Source: an uncultured Pelagibacteraceae bacterium (GTDB lineage Bacteria; Pseudomonadota; Alphaproteobacteria; Pelagibacterales; Pelagibacteraceae). Taken from it: a DNA stretch of 64,000 bases. The stretch covers positions 1 through 64,000 of the forward strand of contig CACMHW010000002.1 in NCBI GenBank assembly GCA_902613545.1, written 5' to 3'. Below are positions 33,162-43,110 of the stretch, in pieces (the stretch's first letter is position 1; the number at the start of each line of letters is the position of its first letter). The translations under genes were made by a program, and so were the position numbers. The notes under the pieces are model-generated. The model saw only the letters and a list, made by a program, of their open reading frames with translations, ran no database searches and had not been told where the DNA came from.

Positions 33162-34935
33162 TAAGTTTTGGTAGCGAGATAGTAATTAATGTGCCTTTTC
33201 CTTTTTTTTTATTTTTTATTAAAAAATCTCCAAGGTGTTCATTTATAATTTTTGTAACAATAGGTAAACCCAAGCCTGTACCAGTTTTTTTTGTGGTAAA
33301 GTAAGGTGTCATTGCTTTTTTTGGGTCTGTAATACCTGATCCATTATCTGTCAATCTACAAACTATATAGTCATTATTGTTGTCAATTTCTATGTTAATA
33401 TTACCCTTAAATTTATTGTCTTTTTTAGATATTTCATCAATAGACTCTTGAGAATTTTTAATTAAATTTATAAACACTCTATTAAGTTGGTCCTCATCTC
33501 CATTTATAAAAATTTCTTTGTCTTTTGTAATTAAATTTATAGAACTTTTCGAAGTCATTTTTATGAAGTCTAAGGATTTTTTAATAACATCAATAATATT
33601 AATTTTTTTAAAAATAGGTCTAGGCATTCTGGCAAAGTTTGAGAACTCATTCACTAATTTTTCTATATCTTTAATTTGTCTATTAATTGTTTCTAAATAT
33701 TTTTCATATTCTTGACTTTGATTGTTGAGTTTGCTTTTATATTTCTCTCTAAGACTATCTATGGAAAGTTGTATGGGTGTTAATGGATTTTTAATTTCAT
33801 GAGCTAATTTTCTCGCAACACTTTCCCAAGCTTCATAACGTTCATTGATGAGAAGTTTATTTTGCTGCTCTTTTAATCTTTCTATCATTGAATTAAAATT
33901 TCTATTTAATTGTTTAAACTCTTCGTCTGTCTCAAGTTCTGGAACTTTCACATCTAAAGCGCCTTTGCTAATCGAGTCAGATGCTCCTATTAAATTAATG
34001 ATAGGTTTAGTAAGTCTTGATGCAAAAGTAATAGCTATTGATGTAGATAAAAATAAAAGTAATGTAACAACAATTATATATATAATTGCAAAAGTTACTT
34101 TAATTCCTGTTTGACTATTCTCAACTGAATAATAAAAACTTACTGCCTCTTCTGTTTCATTGAGATATCTTAAAATTTCACTATCAATATTTCTTGAAAT
34201 ATAAAGATAGGTATCTACTAAAGAATTTAATTTAGTCATAACAGTAGTTTTGTTTTCTAAATTATTAGAAACAAAAACAGGCTTACCTTCTAGTACTTGA
34301 TCGTAGTCCTCATCGGATGGGATTACAAATTCGTCCGTTATATCTGTAACATCAGATAAAAGTATATTTCCTAAACTGTCTATTAAATATACATCGTCTA
34401 TTCGTCTTAATAACTTTTCAGATCTCATAATATTTTTAAAACGATTAGGATTTGAATAATACAAATTAGACACTCTATTAAGGCCAACACTCATTAGTAT
34501 TACATCTGACAAAACATTTTCTTTACTTTCTTCTAAGTAGTTTTTGGCGACGTCATAAGAATTATTTACAGCTTTAGTAATTTGTTTATCAAAATAATTT
34601 TGAATACCAAAATTAAATATAAAAAGAGAAAAAATAGCAACAACTAAAGATGGTATTACGGTAAATAAAGAAAAAACTGAAATATATTTTAAATTTGTTT
34701 GCGCACCTTTTTTATTTTTTTTTCCCGTATAATAAAACCTATAAAAGTTTTTAAATATAAGACCAAAAAAAATTAAAAGTAGGAAAATATCTATGATTAG
34801 TAAAGTTTGTAAATTTTTATCAGATAAAGGTATAAAGCCTTCGTTTATAAATGTTAAAAAAGTTACTATCCCCATAAAAATACACAAAAATGAGGATAAA
34901 ATAATCCAATTAAAGTTTTTAATAATTTTAAACAT
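33154..34935 (-). CDS. ntrY: NtrY-type sensor histidine kinase
   Basis: 593 residues, shorter than the 700-plus of many NtrY proteins. Membrane segments lie around 10-30, 45-63, 84-110 and 280-303, with a periplasmic domain between the last two. A HAMP region follows (about 305-355), then HisKA with the phospho-acceptor H379 in AHEIKNPLTP, and an ATPase domain with N-box NLIKNSQESID, DNGSGI and GTGLGLPIV. The PAS domain usual between HAMP and HisKA appears missing or very short. It is first in the ntrY-ntrX-trkA-trkH series and divergent from ispDF (48 bases). Confidence 0.92.
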   Translation of the reverse strand: MFKIIKNFNWIILSSFLCIFMGIVTFLTFINEGFIPLSDKNLQTLLIIDIFLLLIFFGLIFKNFYRFYYTGKKNKKGAQTNLKYISVFSLFTVIPSLVVAIFSLFIFNFGIQNYFDKQITKAVNNSYDVAKNYLEESKENVLSDVILMSVGLNRVSNLYYSNPNRFKNIMRSEKLLRRIDDVYLIDSLGNILLSDVTDITDEFVIPSDEDYDQVLEGKPVFVSNNLENKTTVMTKLNSLVDTYLYISRNIDSEILRYLNETEEAVSFYYSVENSQTGIKVTFAIIYIIVVTLLLFLSTSIAITFASRLTKPIINLIGASDSISKGALDVKVPELETDEEFKQLNRNFNSMIERLKEQQNKLLINERYEAWESVARKLAHEIKNPLTPIQLSIDSLREKYKSKLNNQSQEYEKYLETINRQIKDIEKLVNEFSNFARMPRPIFKKINIIDVIKKSLDFIKMTSKSSINLITKDKEIFINGDEDQLNRVFINLIKNSQESIDEISKKDNKFKGNINIEIDNNNDYIVCRLTDNGSGITDPKKAMTPYFTTKKTGTGLGLPIVTKIINEHLGDFLIKNKKKGKGTLITISLPKLNA

Positions 34936-34983
34936 ACTAAATAAGCATTAAATATTTATATAAATATAATATAAGTTTATACC

Positions 34984-36129
34984 ATGAGTTATTCTTTAAT
35001 TATTCTTGCTGGAGGTAATAGCCATAGATTTAAATCTAATATAGGCAAACCATATCAAAAAATAGCTGGTAAATCATTAATTGAAATAAATATTAATAAA
35101 GCACGTAAATTTAAACAAATTAAAAAGATTGTTCTAGTTTATAATAAAAAAGACTCTAAACGAGTCAAATCACTCAAGCTTAAAAAAGTAAAATTGGTTA
35201 TTGGAGGGAAAAATAGACAACAATCAACTTTTTGCGCTCTAAAATATTTAATCGGCCAGAAAGGAATAACTAAAGTTTTAATTCATGATGTTGCTAGACC
35301 TAATTTTTCAACAAAACTTATGAGTTCAATATTGAGAAATACTAAAACATCAAATGCTGTTGTTCCCAAAATTAAGATTCAAGATGCAATAAAACAAAGA
35401 ATCGAATCGAGCAAAGAAGAGTACATAATAGGAAAAAAAAGAGATAATCTTTTTTTAACTCAGACACCTCAAGCCTTCAATTTAAGAGAAGTATACCATT
35501 TACATAAAACTAACTCAGGTAAATATAAAGACGATGATATTTCTTTATACATGGATTTAAACAAAGTTAAATTTATAGAAGGTGAAAAAAATAACTTTAA
35601 AATAACTGATAAAGCGGATTTTGAAAATTTAAAGAATATTTTCAAATCTCAACAAAGTGTTGGTATAGGATTTGATGTTCATAGACTGGTCCCTAATAGG
35701 AAACTTTTTTTAGCTGGTTTAAAAATTAAGTCTAAACTAGGAACACTGGGTCATTCTGATGGGGATCCAGTATTACATTCTATAACGGACGCGATTTTAG
35801 GAGCTTGTAAAATGGGAGATATTGGCCAAATGTTTTCTGATAAAGATAAAAGATTTAAAAACATAAGATCAACTATTTTACTTAAATATGTGGTAAATCA
35901 CATAAAGTCAAAAGGATATCTGATCAACAATATTGATATAAATATAATTACGCAAACTCCTAAGATCAAAAATCTAAAGAATAGGATGATAAAAAATATT
36001 GTAAATCTTTGTGAAATTTCTAACGATCAAATTAATATCAAAGGGAAAACAACTGAAAAATTAGGTGTTATAGGAAAAGAAAAAGCAATAGCGTGTGAAG
36101 TTATTTGCTCTGTCATTAAATATGATTAA
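34984..36129 (+). CDS. ispDF: Bifunctional isoprenoid enzyme IspD/IspF
   Basis: 381 residues with two fused enzymes of the MEP pathway. The N-terminal IspD (1-215) has ILAGGNSHRF and LIHDVARPNFS. The C-terminal IspF (about 224-381) starts GIGFDVHRL with the zinc-site D-x-H, then GHSDGDPVLHSITDAILG and TTEKLG. The enzymes make CDP-methylerythritol and the cyclodiphosphate. The IspDF fusion is typical of Alphaproteobacteria, and IspE is not needed next to it. Its stop overlaps the pgpA start. Confidence 0.95.
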   Translation: MSYSLIILAGGNSHRFKSNIGKPYQKIAGKSLIEININKARKFKQIKKIVLVYNKKDSKRVKSLKLKKVKLVIGGKNRQQSTFCALKYLIGQKGITKVLIHDVARPNFSTKLMSSILRNTKTSNAVVPKIKIQDAIKQRIESSKEEYIIGKKRDNLFLTQTPQAFNLREVYHLHKTNSGKYKDDDISLYMDLNKVKFIEGEKNNFKITDKADFENLKNIFKSQQSVGIGFDVHRLVPNRKLFLAGLKIKSKLGTLGHSDGDPVLHSITDAILGACKMGDIGQMFSDKDKRFKNIRSTILLKYVVNHIKSKGYLINNIDINIITQTPKIKNLKNRMIKNIVNLCEISNDQINIKGKTTEKLGVIGKEKAIACEVICSVIKYD

Positions 36130-36625
36130 AACCATAAATTATTTATTTGTTACATGTTTTGGTATAGGATCTTTTAGATTTGCTCCAGGTACTATAACTT
36201 CTTTAATAACAACTATTTTTTTATATAGCTTATTTCATATAGTTCATCTATCTAGCAGTATTATATTATTAATTTTATTTTTAGTTTTTATATATTCATT
36301 TTACGCAGTGTCAGAATATATAAAATATAATGAAAACAAAGATCCAAAAGAAATTGTTGTAGATGAGTTTATTGGCCAGTCTATTCCAATTTATCTTTAT
36401 GAAATCTCGCACGGAACTACAAAAGGCCCGCAGGAGTCAATTTTATTTTATTTATATATTTTTATATTATTTAGGTATTTTGATATTAAAAAACCTTTTC
36501 CAGTCAGTTTTTTTGATAAAAAATTTAAAAATAGTTTTGGAGTAATAATAGACGATGTAGTTGCAGGTTTATATGTTGTCCTTACATTAATAATCTTTAT
36601 GGTAATTAAATCAAAGTTTTTCTAA
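36122..36625 (+). CDS. pgpA: Phosphatidylglycerophosphatase A
   Basis: I place the start at the ATG at 36122, overlapping the ispDF stop by eight bases; an in-frame ATG at 36095 would add nine residues and overlap ispDF further. The 167-residue product has GIGSFRFAPGTITSL near its start (PgpA motif G..APGT..SL), the catalytic acidic EIVVDEFIGQSIP, and KPFPVSFFDKKFKNSFGVIIDDVVAGL (parts KPFP and DDVVAG). Four membrane segments are visible. It removes phosphate from phosphatidylglycerophosphate to make phosphatidylglycerol. Confidence 0.88.
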   Translation: MIKTINYLFVTCFGIGSFRFAPGTITSLITTIFLYSLFHIVHLSSSIILLILFLVFIYSFYAVSEYIKYNENKDPKEIVVDEFIGQSIPIYLYEISHGTTKGPQESILFYLYIFILFRYFDIKKPFPVSFFDKKFKNSFGVIIDDVVAGLYVVLTLIIFMVIKSKFF

Positions 36626-37104
36626 TGAGTTTAAATAAAAAGATAATTTCATTAATTAAAAGAAAAAAGATGAAACTTGCAATTGTAGAGTCTTGCACCG
36701 GAGGAATGTTGTCTAGTGCTATTACTTCTGTAAGTGGATCATCTAAAGTATTTAATTTAGGATTAGTCACTTACTCAAATCAAGCCAAGACAAGTATATT
36801 AAAAGTGCCTCAAAAAATAATAAAAAAGTATGGTGCTGTAAGTGTTCAATGTTGCTTGGCTATGGTAAATAATTTAAGTAAAATTAGTAATTCAAAAGTT
36901 TGTATTTCAATAACTGGAATAGCTGGCCCTAATGGTGGATCTAAACAAAAACCAATAGGTTTAGTTTATATTGGAATTAAAATTGGAAAAAAAGTTATGA
37001 TTAATAAATGTAATTTTAAGAATAAAGGAAGAATATTTATTCAAAAGCAGACTGTAAAGAAATCTCTAAATTTATTAGCTCAACTGATTAAACGGGATAG
37101 CTAA
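36625..37104 (+). CDS. pncC: CinA C-terminal-domain protein (nicotinamide-nucleotide amidase PncC)
   Basis: 159 residues, the stand-alone CinA C-terminal domain. VESCTGGMLSSAITSVSGSS (20-39), GLVTYSNQAKTSIL and SITGIAGPNGGSKQKPIGLVYIG (parts ITGIAGP and KPIGLVY) are the family signatures. PncC deamidates nicotinamide mononucleotide in NAD recycling. Its ATG overlaps the pgpA stop, and the end overlaps a convergent small gene by 17 bases. Confidence 0.88.
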   Translation: MSLNKKIISLIKRKKMKLAIVESCTGGMLSSAITSVSGSSKVFNLGLVTYSNQAKTSILKVPQKIIKKYGAVSVQCCLAMVNNLSKISNSKVCISITGIAGPNGGSKQKPIGLVYIGIKIGKKVMINKCNFKNKGRIFIQKQTVKKSLNLLAQLIKRDS

Positions 37105-37399
37105 AGTCTGGGTTTACAATTACATCTAAAAGATGGGCAGTAAAACTGTTAAGTAGTAAGAAAATACTGAAAGCTATAATATAAAGTAAAAAAACTAAAA
37201 AATTTCTGGCCCTTTTTCTTTGTAATAGTTTTTTATCCTCAGGCACCCATTCTTTATTTTGAGATTTAAAGTCATATGAAAACATCCAATAAGTTAAGTT
37301 AGTCTCGTTTGGATCACCTGTTCTAATTGTTTTGATGTATGAGGATAAGAATTTAAAAGTTAAGATAAATAAAATTAGTAATGATGATATTGTAAACAT
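37088..37399 (-). CDS. Small two-span membrane protein (hypothetical)
   Basis: 103 residues with two membrane segments (about 2-20 and 67-90) separated by a charged loop: TGDPNETNLTYWMFSYDF then NKEWVPEDKKLLQRKRARN. The spacing suggests a hairpin with the loop in the cytoplasm. It follows the COQ10/RatA-like gene with a one-base overlap, last in the tpiA-to-lipA series, and its 3' end overlaps pncC. I recognise no named family. Confidence 0.65.
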   Translation of the reverse strand: MFTISSLLILFILTFKFLSSYIKTIRTGDPNETNLTYWMFSYDFKSQNKEWVPEDKKLLQRKRARNFLVFLLYIIAFSIFLLLNSFTAHLLDVIVNPDFSYPV

Positions 37400-37842
37400 T
37401 ATTTATATAATTTAATTGCTCTCTCTTCAAAAGCTTTGGCAATTTTATTTAAACCAAGTTCAAAAGATTTTTTCATTATTCCATTCAAAATTGGATTTTT
37501 CAATTCAAAATCAATAAAAAATTCCAACTGTGTCGAATTGTTTACTTCTTTAAATTTCCACTCATTTTTAAGATGTTTTAATGGTCCATCAAGATTAGTT
37601 ACTATAATGGTATCTTTTTCTTTATAATAAGATACGTGACTTGAGAAAGTTTCGTTAAGAATACTTTTACCTACTTTTAAATCTCCATTGAAAGTAATTA
37701 AATCAGCGCTCTCATTTTTATCTAGTACTCTACCCTCGATACACCAAGGAACAAACTCAGGATATTTTTCAATATCAAGAACCATTTCAACCAATTGTTC
37801 TTTTTTACAAGGTATAATCTTTTTTATTGATGCTGATGACAT
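37399..37842 (-). CDS. COQ10/RatA-like START-domain protein
   Basis: 147 residues. [21 protein letters not shown] (the V..YP.F.PWC motif, about 19-39) and [30 protein letters not shown] (parts) identify the Polyketide_cyc/COQ10 START family. In mitochondria and Proteobacteria COQ10-like proteins carry ubiquinone. RatA, a relative, is annotated as a toxin in E. coli, but the ubiquinone role is more likely here. It overlaps lipA by 19 bases, a common alphaproteobacterial pairing. Confidence 0.82.
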   Translation of the reverse strand: MSSASIKKIIPCKKEQLVEMVLDIEKYPEFVPWCIEGRVLDKNESADLITFNGDLKVGKSILNETFSSHVSYYKEKDTIIVTNLDGPLKHLKNEWKFKEVNNSTQLEFFIDFELKNPILNGIMKKSFELGLNKIAKAFEERAIKLYK

Positions 37843-38768
37843 TCAAGCTGTTTATTTCTTGCGTCCTGTAATTTTCTAAAATCTTCATCTGCATGATAAG
37901 AAGATCTTGTTAGTGGCGAAGAAGAAACAAGAAGAAAACCTTTTGTCTTTGCGATTTGCTCGAGCTTTTTAAATTCATCAGGATGATAATAACGATTAAG
38001 TGGATGATGCTTTGGAGATGGTTGCAGGTATTGACCGATTGTAATAAAATCAACTTCAGCAGATCTAAGATCGTCCATAACTTGAATTACTTCTTCTTTG
38101 TTTTCACCCAAGCCAACCATAATTCCTGATTTCGTAAAAACTTTTTTGTTAAATTTTTTTGCATTTTTTAAAAGTTCTAATGAAGCAAAATAACGTGCCC
38201 CAGGTCTTACTTTTGTGTAAAGTCTAGGAACAGTTTCTATATTGTGATTAAAAACATCAAGATCAGCTTTTAAAACTTTTTTATACGCATCTCCTTTTCT
38301 TAAAAAGTCTGGTGTTAAAACTTCAATGGATGTCTCTGGATTTTTTTCTCTAGTAGCTTTTACAACTTTGTAGAAATGCTCTGATCCTCCATCTTCTAGA
38401 TCATCTCTATCTACAGAAGTAATAACAACATGTTTTAAATTTAAGCTTTGGACAGCCTTAGCAATTTTAGCTGGTTCAAAAATATCTAGTTCAGTTGGTT
38501 TTCCAGTTTTGACATCACAAAATGCACATGCTCTAGTGCACGTGTCTCCCATAATCATGAATGTAGCATGTTTTTTACTCCAACACTCAGTTATATTAGG
38601 ACAATTAGCTTCCTGACAGACAGTTACTAAGTTATTTTGATTAACGACTTGTTTAGTTTTGAAGAAAATTTGAGAGTCTACTATTTTTGACCTTATCCAT
38701 TCAGGTTTTTTTTTAATTGGATTAAAAGGCTTATTAACTTTTTCTGGATGTCTTGGTTTTGAGCTCAT
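37824..38768 (-). CDS. lipA: Lipoyl synthase
   Basis: 314 residues of the radical-SAM family. The auxiliary [4Fe-4S] cysteines are C51, C56 and C62 ([12 protein letters not shown]), and the radical-SAM cluster is C77, C81, C84 (CTRACAFC). The C-terminal [15 protein letters not shown] holds the serine that binds the auxiliary cluster. It inserts sulfur into protein-bound octanoyl groups to make lipoate for 2-oxoacid dehydrogenases. It overlaps ftsB by four bases (ATGA). Confidence 0.95.
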   Translation of the reverse strand: MSSKPRHPEKVNKPFNPIKKKPEWIRSKIVDSQIFFKTKQVVNQNNLVTVCQEANCPNITECWSKKHATFMIMGDTCTRACAFCDVKTGKPTELDIFEPAKIAKAVQSLNLKHVVITSVDRDDLEDGGSEHFYKVVKATREKNPETSIEVLTPDFLRKGDAYKKVLKADLDVFNHNIETVPRLYTKVRPGARYFASLELLKNAKKFNKKVFTKSGIMVGLGENKEEVIQVMDDLRSAEVDFITIGQYLQPSPKHHPLNRYYHPDEFKKLEQIAKTKGFLLVSSSPLTRSSYHADEDFRKLQDARNKQLECHQHQ

Positions 38769-39058
38769 TTTAATTTAATAATGATTTCATCTTTTGTGCC
38801 GTATCTAAATTTTTCCCTATAAAGCATGTCTAAATAATCTAAATCATTTTTTTTAACTAATGATATTTTTCTTTCTAAATCTTTTAATTCATTAGTTAAC
38901 ATTTCTTCTTTGATCTCTAACTCTTTAAATAATTTTTTTTTATCAAAATAAGAAATTAACCCTCTTTCACCTCCAATTAAATTAATTCCAATATAAAGAG
39001 TTAAAAAAATATTTAATAATATAAATTTTTTTTTCTTTAAACTTTCAATAAGTCGCAT
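38765..39058 (-). CDS. ftsB: FtsB/DivIC-like septum formation protein
   Basis: 97 residues. One N-terminal membrane segment (about 12-28) is followed by [15 protein letters not shown], a typical FtsB junction, then a coiled coil (about 40-72) with regularly placed leucines, and [18 protein letters not shown] near the end. FtsB acts with FtsL and FtsQ in the divisome. It lies three bases after eno, the usual alphaproteobacterial order. Confidence 0.82.
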   Translation of the reverse strand: MRLIESLKKKKFILLNIFLTLYIGINLIGGERGLISYFDKKKLFKELEIKEEMLTNELKDLERKISLVKKNDLDYLDMLYREKFRYGTKDEIIIKLK

Positions 39059-39061
39059 TAG

Positions 39062-40318
39062 CTAGATTCTAGCCATTTTTGCATTATTTCCAAGTTCTTC
39101 TTCTATGCGCAATAACCTGTTGTATTTCGCCACTCTTTCAGATCTTGCTAATGATCCAGTTTTAATTTGAGAGGACATTGTCGCTGAGGCCAAATCGGCA
39201 ATAAATGTATCTTCCGTATCGCCTGATCTATGGGATATGATTGTATTAAAACCAGCAGCTTTCGCCATAGAGATAACTTCTAAAGTTTCAGTTAAAGTTC
39301 CGATTTGATTTGGTTTAACTAAAATAGAGTTAGCTGATTTTTCTTTTATACCTTTGCTTAATCTCTTAACATTAGTTACAAATAAATCGTCACCTACAAT
39401 TTGAACATTTTTACCTATTTCATTTGTTACTTTTTTCCAAGACTCCCAGTCCTCTTCCGCAAAAGGATCTTCGATTGATTTTATAGGATAATTAGAGATC
39501 AATTTTTTGTAATAATCGATGTTAGCATCTGCTGATGAGAAGTTTTTAGATTGAATAGAATATTCGCCTTTTCCATTAATCAGTTCATTTGCAGCTACAT
39601 CTAAACAAATAACTATATCTTTTCCTGGTTTAAGTTTTGATTTTTCAATTGCGTTAACGATTAATTCTAATGCTTGTTCATTTGTGTTTATTGATGGAGC
39701 AAACCCTCCCTCATCTCCAACATTAGTTAACATCTTATTAGACTTTAATAACTTCTTTAAATTTTGAATTACTATAAAGCACTTCTCAATAGCATCCATA
39801 AAGTTTTTAGCTGAGTCAGGCCTTATCATAAACTCCTGAATATTTAGGTCATTATCTGCATGCGCTCCTCCATTAATAATATTCATTAATGGAAATGGAA
39901 GTGAAAAATTATTTCCCAAATTTTTAAATAAAGATTTTTTATTTGATAAAGCTGCGCATTTAGAATTAGCCAACGAAACAGCAAGAGTAGCATTTGCTCC
40001 TAAATTTGCTTTATTTTCGCTGCCGTCTAAATCTATCAAAATATTATCGATATTGTTTTGATCATCACATTCTAATCCTATTAATTTATTTGAAATTTTT
40101 TTATTTATATTATCGACTGCAATATTTACACTTTTGCCTAAAAATTTATCTTTATTTTTATCTCTTAGTTCGTGTGCTTCAAACGCTCCCGTTGATGCGC
40201 CTGATGGAGAAATTGCAGTTGCTGATATATTGTTTTCTAAAAAAATTTCTGCCTCTACCGTTGGATTTCCTCTACTATCAAAGACTTGTCTGCCTTTTAC
40301 ACTTTTAATTTTTGTCAT
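39062..40318 (-). CDS. eno: Enolase
   Basis: 418 residues, slightly short of the usual 425-430 because of a trimmed C-terminus. GRQVFDSRGNPTVEAE (9-24) and PSGASTGAFEAHELRD are the N-terminal signatures. The metal-binding acids are in CLDVAANE, SIEDPFAEEDW and VGDDLFVTN, and the catalytic lysine is in LVKPNQIGTLTE, then SHRSGDTEDTF. It converts 2-phosphoglycerate to PEP. It lies two bases after kdsA and before ftsB. Confidence 0.95.
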   Translation of the reverse strand: MTKIKSVKGRQVFDSRGNPTVEAEIFLENNISATAISPSGASTGAFEAHELRDKNKDKFLGKSVNIAVDNINKKISNKLIGLECDDQNNIDNILIDLDGSENKANLGANATLAVSLANSKCAALSNKKSLFKNLGNNFSLPFPLMNIINGGAHADNDLNIQEFMIRPDSAKNFMDAIEKCFIVIQNLKKLLKSNKMLTNVGDEGGFAPSINTNEQALELIVNAIEKSKLKPGKDIVICLDVAANELINGKGEYSIQSKNFSSADANIDYYKKLISNYPIKSIEDPFAEEDWESWKKVTNEIGKNVQIVGDDLFVTNVKRLSKGIKEKSANSILVKPNQIGTLTETLEVISMAKAAGFNTIISHRSGDTEDTFIADLASATMSSQIKTGSLARSERVAKYNRLLRIEEELGNNAKMARI

Positions 40319-40320
40319 TA

Positions 40321-41142
40321 TTATTTAATTATTTTATCAATTTCAGTGAGTTTCTTTAGTAATTTTTTTATTTCTTTTAGTGGAACCATGTTCGGTCCAT
40401 CTGACGGTGCATTTTCTGGATCTTCGTGTGTTTCTATAAAAATAGCTCCCACTCCAACAGCAATTGCTGCCCGAGCTAGATATGGAACAAACTCCCTTTG
40501 ACCGCCGCTTTTCTCTCCCATTCCACCAGGTTGCTGAACAGAATGAGTTGCATCAAAGACAATTGGAAAGCCAAATTTAGACATAATAGGTAAAGCTCTC
40601 ATATCTGAAACAAGCGTATTGTAACCGAAGCTTGCTCCTCTCTCCGTTATTAAAATATTTTTATTTCCTGACTCTTCAATTTTTTTTATTACATTGGCCA
40701 TATCCCATGGAGCTAAAAATTGTCCTTTCTTAACGTTAATAATTTTTCCTGTTTTTGCTGCTGCAATTAAGAGATCGGTTTGCCTACATAAAAAAGCTGG
40801 AATTTGTAAAATGTCAACATGCTTCGCAACAATGGAGCATTGTTCTGAAGTGTGAACATCTGTTAAAATTGGAACACCGACTTCTTTTCTTATTTTATCA
40901 AAAATTGGCAGAGATTTTTCTAAACCTAAACCCCTTTTGCCTTTAAGGCTTGTTCTGTTAGCTTTATCAAATGAAGTTTTATAAATAAGGTTTATACCAA
41001 GTTCGCTTGTAATTTTTTTTAATTCAGTTGAAATCTTTAAAGCATGTTCTTCATTTTCAAGCTGGCAAGGACCGGCAATTAAAGTAAATGGTTTATCATT
41101 AGCGATCTCAAAATTAGAGCATTTAACTTTATGATTTTTCAT
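40321..41142 (-). CDS. kdsA: 3-deoxy-D-manno-octulosonate 8-phosphate synthase
   Basis: 273 residues. [15 protein letters not shown] (21-35) is the PEP-binding loop, then [19 protein letters not shown] (parts) and [19 protein letters not shown], and [12 protein letters not shown]. KdsA condenses PEP with arabinose-5-phosphate, the entry to KDO for lipopolysaccharide, which shows an LPS-bearing outer membrane. It overlaps pyrG by four bases. Confidence 0.94.
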   Translation of the reverse strand: MKNHKVKCSNFEIANDKPFTLIAGPCQLENEEHALKISTELKKITSELGINLIYKTSFDKANRTSLKGKRGLGLEKSLPIFDKIRKEVGVPILTDVHTSEQCSIVAKHVDILQIPAFLCRQTDLLIAAAKTGKIINVKKGQFLAPWDMANVIKKIEESGNKNILITERGASFGYNTLVSDMRALPIMSKFGFPIVFDATHSVQQPGGMGEKSGGQREFVPYLARAAIAVGVGAIFIETHEDPENAPSDGPNMVPLKEIKKLLKKLTEIDKIIK

Positions 41143-42761
41143 TTTTTTGAATTGATCTTAGCAGCCTTTATAAATGATGAGAATAATGGATGTGGTGACA
41201 AAGGTCTAGATTTAAATTCAGGATGAAACTGAACTCCAATAAACCACGGATGATCTTTTAACTCAACTGTCTCTGGTAATTTATTATCTGGTGATAAACC
41301 TGAGAAAATCATTCCTTTATTTTCAAAGTCCTTTCTATAATTAATATTCACCTCATATCTGTGACGGTGTCTTTCATTTATTTTTAATGAATTATAAATT
41401 TTACTTATTTTTGTGTCTTTTTTAAGTCTCGCTTCATAACTACCTAAACGCATTGTCCCTCCTAATTCTTTATCGGTACCTCTCATAAGCTTTCCATCTT
41501 TTGTCCACTCGCTCATAAGCCCGACTACAGATGCCTTTGACGGTCCAAACTCGCTAGAAGTAGCTTTTTTAATATTTAATCTATTTCTTGCAAACTCAAT
41601 TATTGCCATTTGCATGCCAAAACAAATGCCAAAAAAAGGAATTTTATTTTTTCTTGCATAATTGATTGCTGCGATTTTTCCCTCAGTTCCTCTTTTGCCA
41701 AACCCGCCCGGTATTAATATTCCAGAAACATTTTTTAACTTATTTTTGATTTCGCTAGGTCTTAAAAAGTCTGACTCAATTCTAACCAAATTTACTTTTA
41801 TATTATTTGCAATTCCACCATGTATTAAAGCTTCATCTAGTGATTTATACGCATCTTTAAGTTCAACATATTTTCCAATTATTGCAATATTTACTTTGCT
41901 CTTCGTGTTTAAAACTAAACGAGTAATTTTTTTCCACGGTAAAAGATTTACTTTTTTTCTAGATTTTATTTTAAAGAATTTTAAAACTCTTTCATCCAGT
42001 TTTTCTTTGTTAAAACTAATTGGAGCCTCATAAATTGTTTTGACGTCAATGGTTTCAATAACATCTTCTATTGACACATTGCAAAATAATGAAATTTTTT
42101 TTCTTTGATCAAATGGAATAGTTCTTTCTGATCTACAAATTATTATATCTGGTTGAATTCCAATACTTCTTAGCTCTTTTACTGAGTGTTGAGTTGGTTT
42201 AGTTTTTATTTCATCAGAAGCTCTCATATAAGGAACCAGAGTTAAATGAACAAAAAGAGTTTTATTTTTACCAAATTCATTTGAAAATTGTCTTATCGCC
42301 TCTAAAAAAGGAAGGCTTTCTATATCTCCAACGGTTCCACCTATTTCACAAATAACGAAATCTTCTTTTTTTACATCGTTTTTGATAAATTCTTTAATTC
42401 TATTTGTAATGTGTGGAATAACTTGAACAGTCTTTCCTAAATATTTACCTTGTCGCTCTCTTTTAAGAACATCATTATAAATTTTTCCTGTTGTAATATT
42501 GTCTGACTTTTTTGCTGAAATTCCAGAAAATCTTTCATAGTGGCCTAGGTCTAGATCTGTTTCTGCACCGTCGTCAGTAACAAAAACTTCACCGTGTTGG
42601 AATGGGCTCATTGTTCCTGGATCAACATTTAAATAAGGATCAAGTTTTCTAATTCTAACTTTATATCCTCTTGATTGTAATAAATACGCTAATGATGCAG
42701 ATGATAATCCTTTACCTAAAGATGAAACCACGCCGCCAGTTACGAATATATATCGCGCCAT
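41139..42761 (-). CDS. pyrG: CTP synthase
   Basis: 540 residues, standard length. The synthetase domain (1-270) starts [19 protein letters not shown], with the P-loop-like [10 protein letters not shown] and [12 protein letters not shown]. The glutamine amidotransferase domain (about 290-535) has PGGFGKRG, the nucleophile in GICFGMQ and the His-Glu pair in QFHPEF. It aminates UTP to CTP. Its neighbours are secG (44 bases upstream) and kdsA. Confidence 0.96.
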   Translation of the reverse strand: MARYIFVTGGVVSSLGKGLSSASLAYLLQSRGYKVRIRKLDPYLNVDPGTMSPFQHGEVFVTDDGAETDLDLGHYERFSGISAKKSDNITTGKIYNDVLKRERQGKYLGKTVQVIPHITNRIKEFIKNDVKKEDFVICEIGGTVGDIESLPFLEAIRQFSNEFGKNKTLFVHLTLVPYMRASDEIKTKPTQHSVKELRSIGIQPDIIICRSERTIPFDQRKKISLFCNVSIEDVIETIDVKTIYEAPISFNKEKLDERVLKFFKIKSRKKVNLLPWKKITRLVLNTKSKVNIAIIGKYVELKDAYKSLDEALIHGGIANNIKVNLVRIESDFLRPSEIKNKLKNVSGILIPGGFGKRGTEGKIAAINYARKNKIPFFGICFGMQMAIIEFARNRLNIKKATSSEFGPSKASVVGLMSEWTKDGKLMRGTDKELGGTMRLGSYEARLKKDTKISKIYNSLKINERHRHRYEVNINYRKDFENKGMIFSGLSPDNKLPETVELKDHPWFIGVQFHPEFKSRPLSPHPLFSSFIKAAKINSKK

Positions 42762-42805
42762 GGAAGTATGTTATACTTTATAAATTGATAATTACAAAGT
42801 GATTA

Positions 42806-43105
42806 TTACTTAGATTGTGGTATTTGTGGAAGATCTGAATTTTCCTCTTCTTGTTTCTCTAACACTGACTGCGTTTCACGTAGTTCATCTCTCGAAATAG
42901 CAACTATTGCAATACTACAAATAATAAATAAAGCGGCAACTATAGAAGTAAATTTAGTTAGGAAAGTTCCAACAGATCTCGCAGACGTGAAATTATCTTG
43001 TGAAACACCTAAACCTAAAGCTCCACCTTCAGATCTTTGCAAAAGAATGACAATAATTAAAATTACAGCGAGAATTATGTTAACCAGAATAAGTAAGCTT
43101 TCCAT
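42806..43105 (-). CDS. secG: Preprotein translocase subunit SecG
   Basis: 99 residues with two membrane segments (about 5-22 and 51-70). ILLQRSEGGALGLG (about 20-33) is the conserved SecG motif between them. A charged C-terminal tail (QEEENSDLPQIPQSK) follows. SecG assists SecYE in export. It lies five bases after tpiA, the order typical of Alphaproteobacteria (tpiA-secG-pyrG). Confidence 0.9.
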   Translation of the reverse strand: MESLLILVNIILAVILIIVILLQRSEGGALGLGVSQDNFTSARSVGTFLTKFTSIVAALFIICSIAIVAISRDELRETQSVLEKQEEENSDLPQIPQSK

Positions 43106-43110
43106 GGTGA

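Noticed and set aside
37399..37842. A RatA toxin of a toxin-antitoxin pair
   Set aside because: No RatB-like partner; the neighbouring lipA and the wider family favour the COQ10 ubiquinone role.
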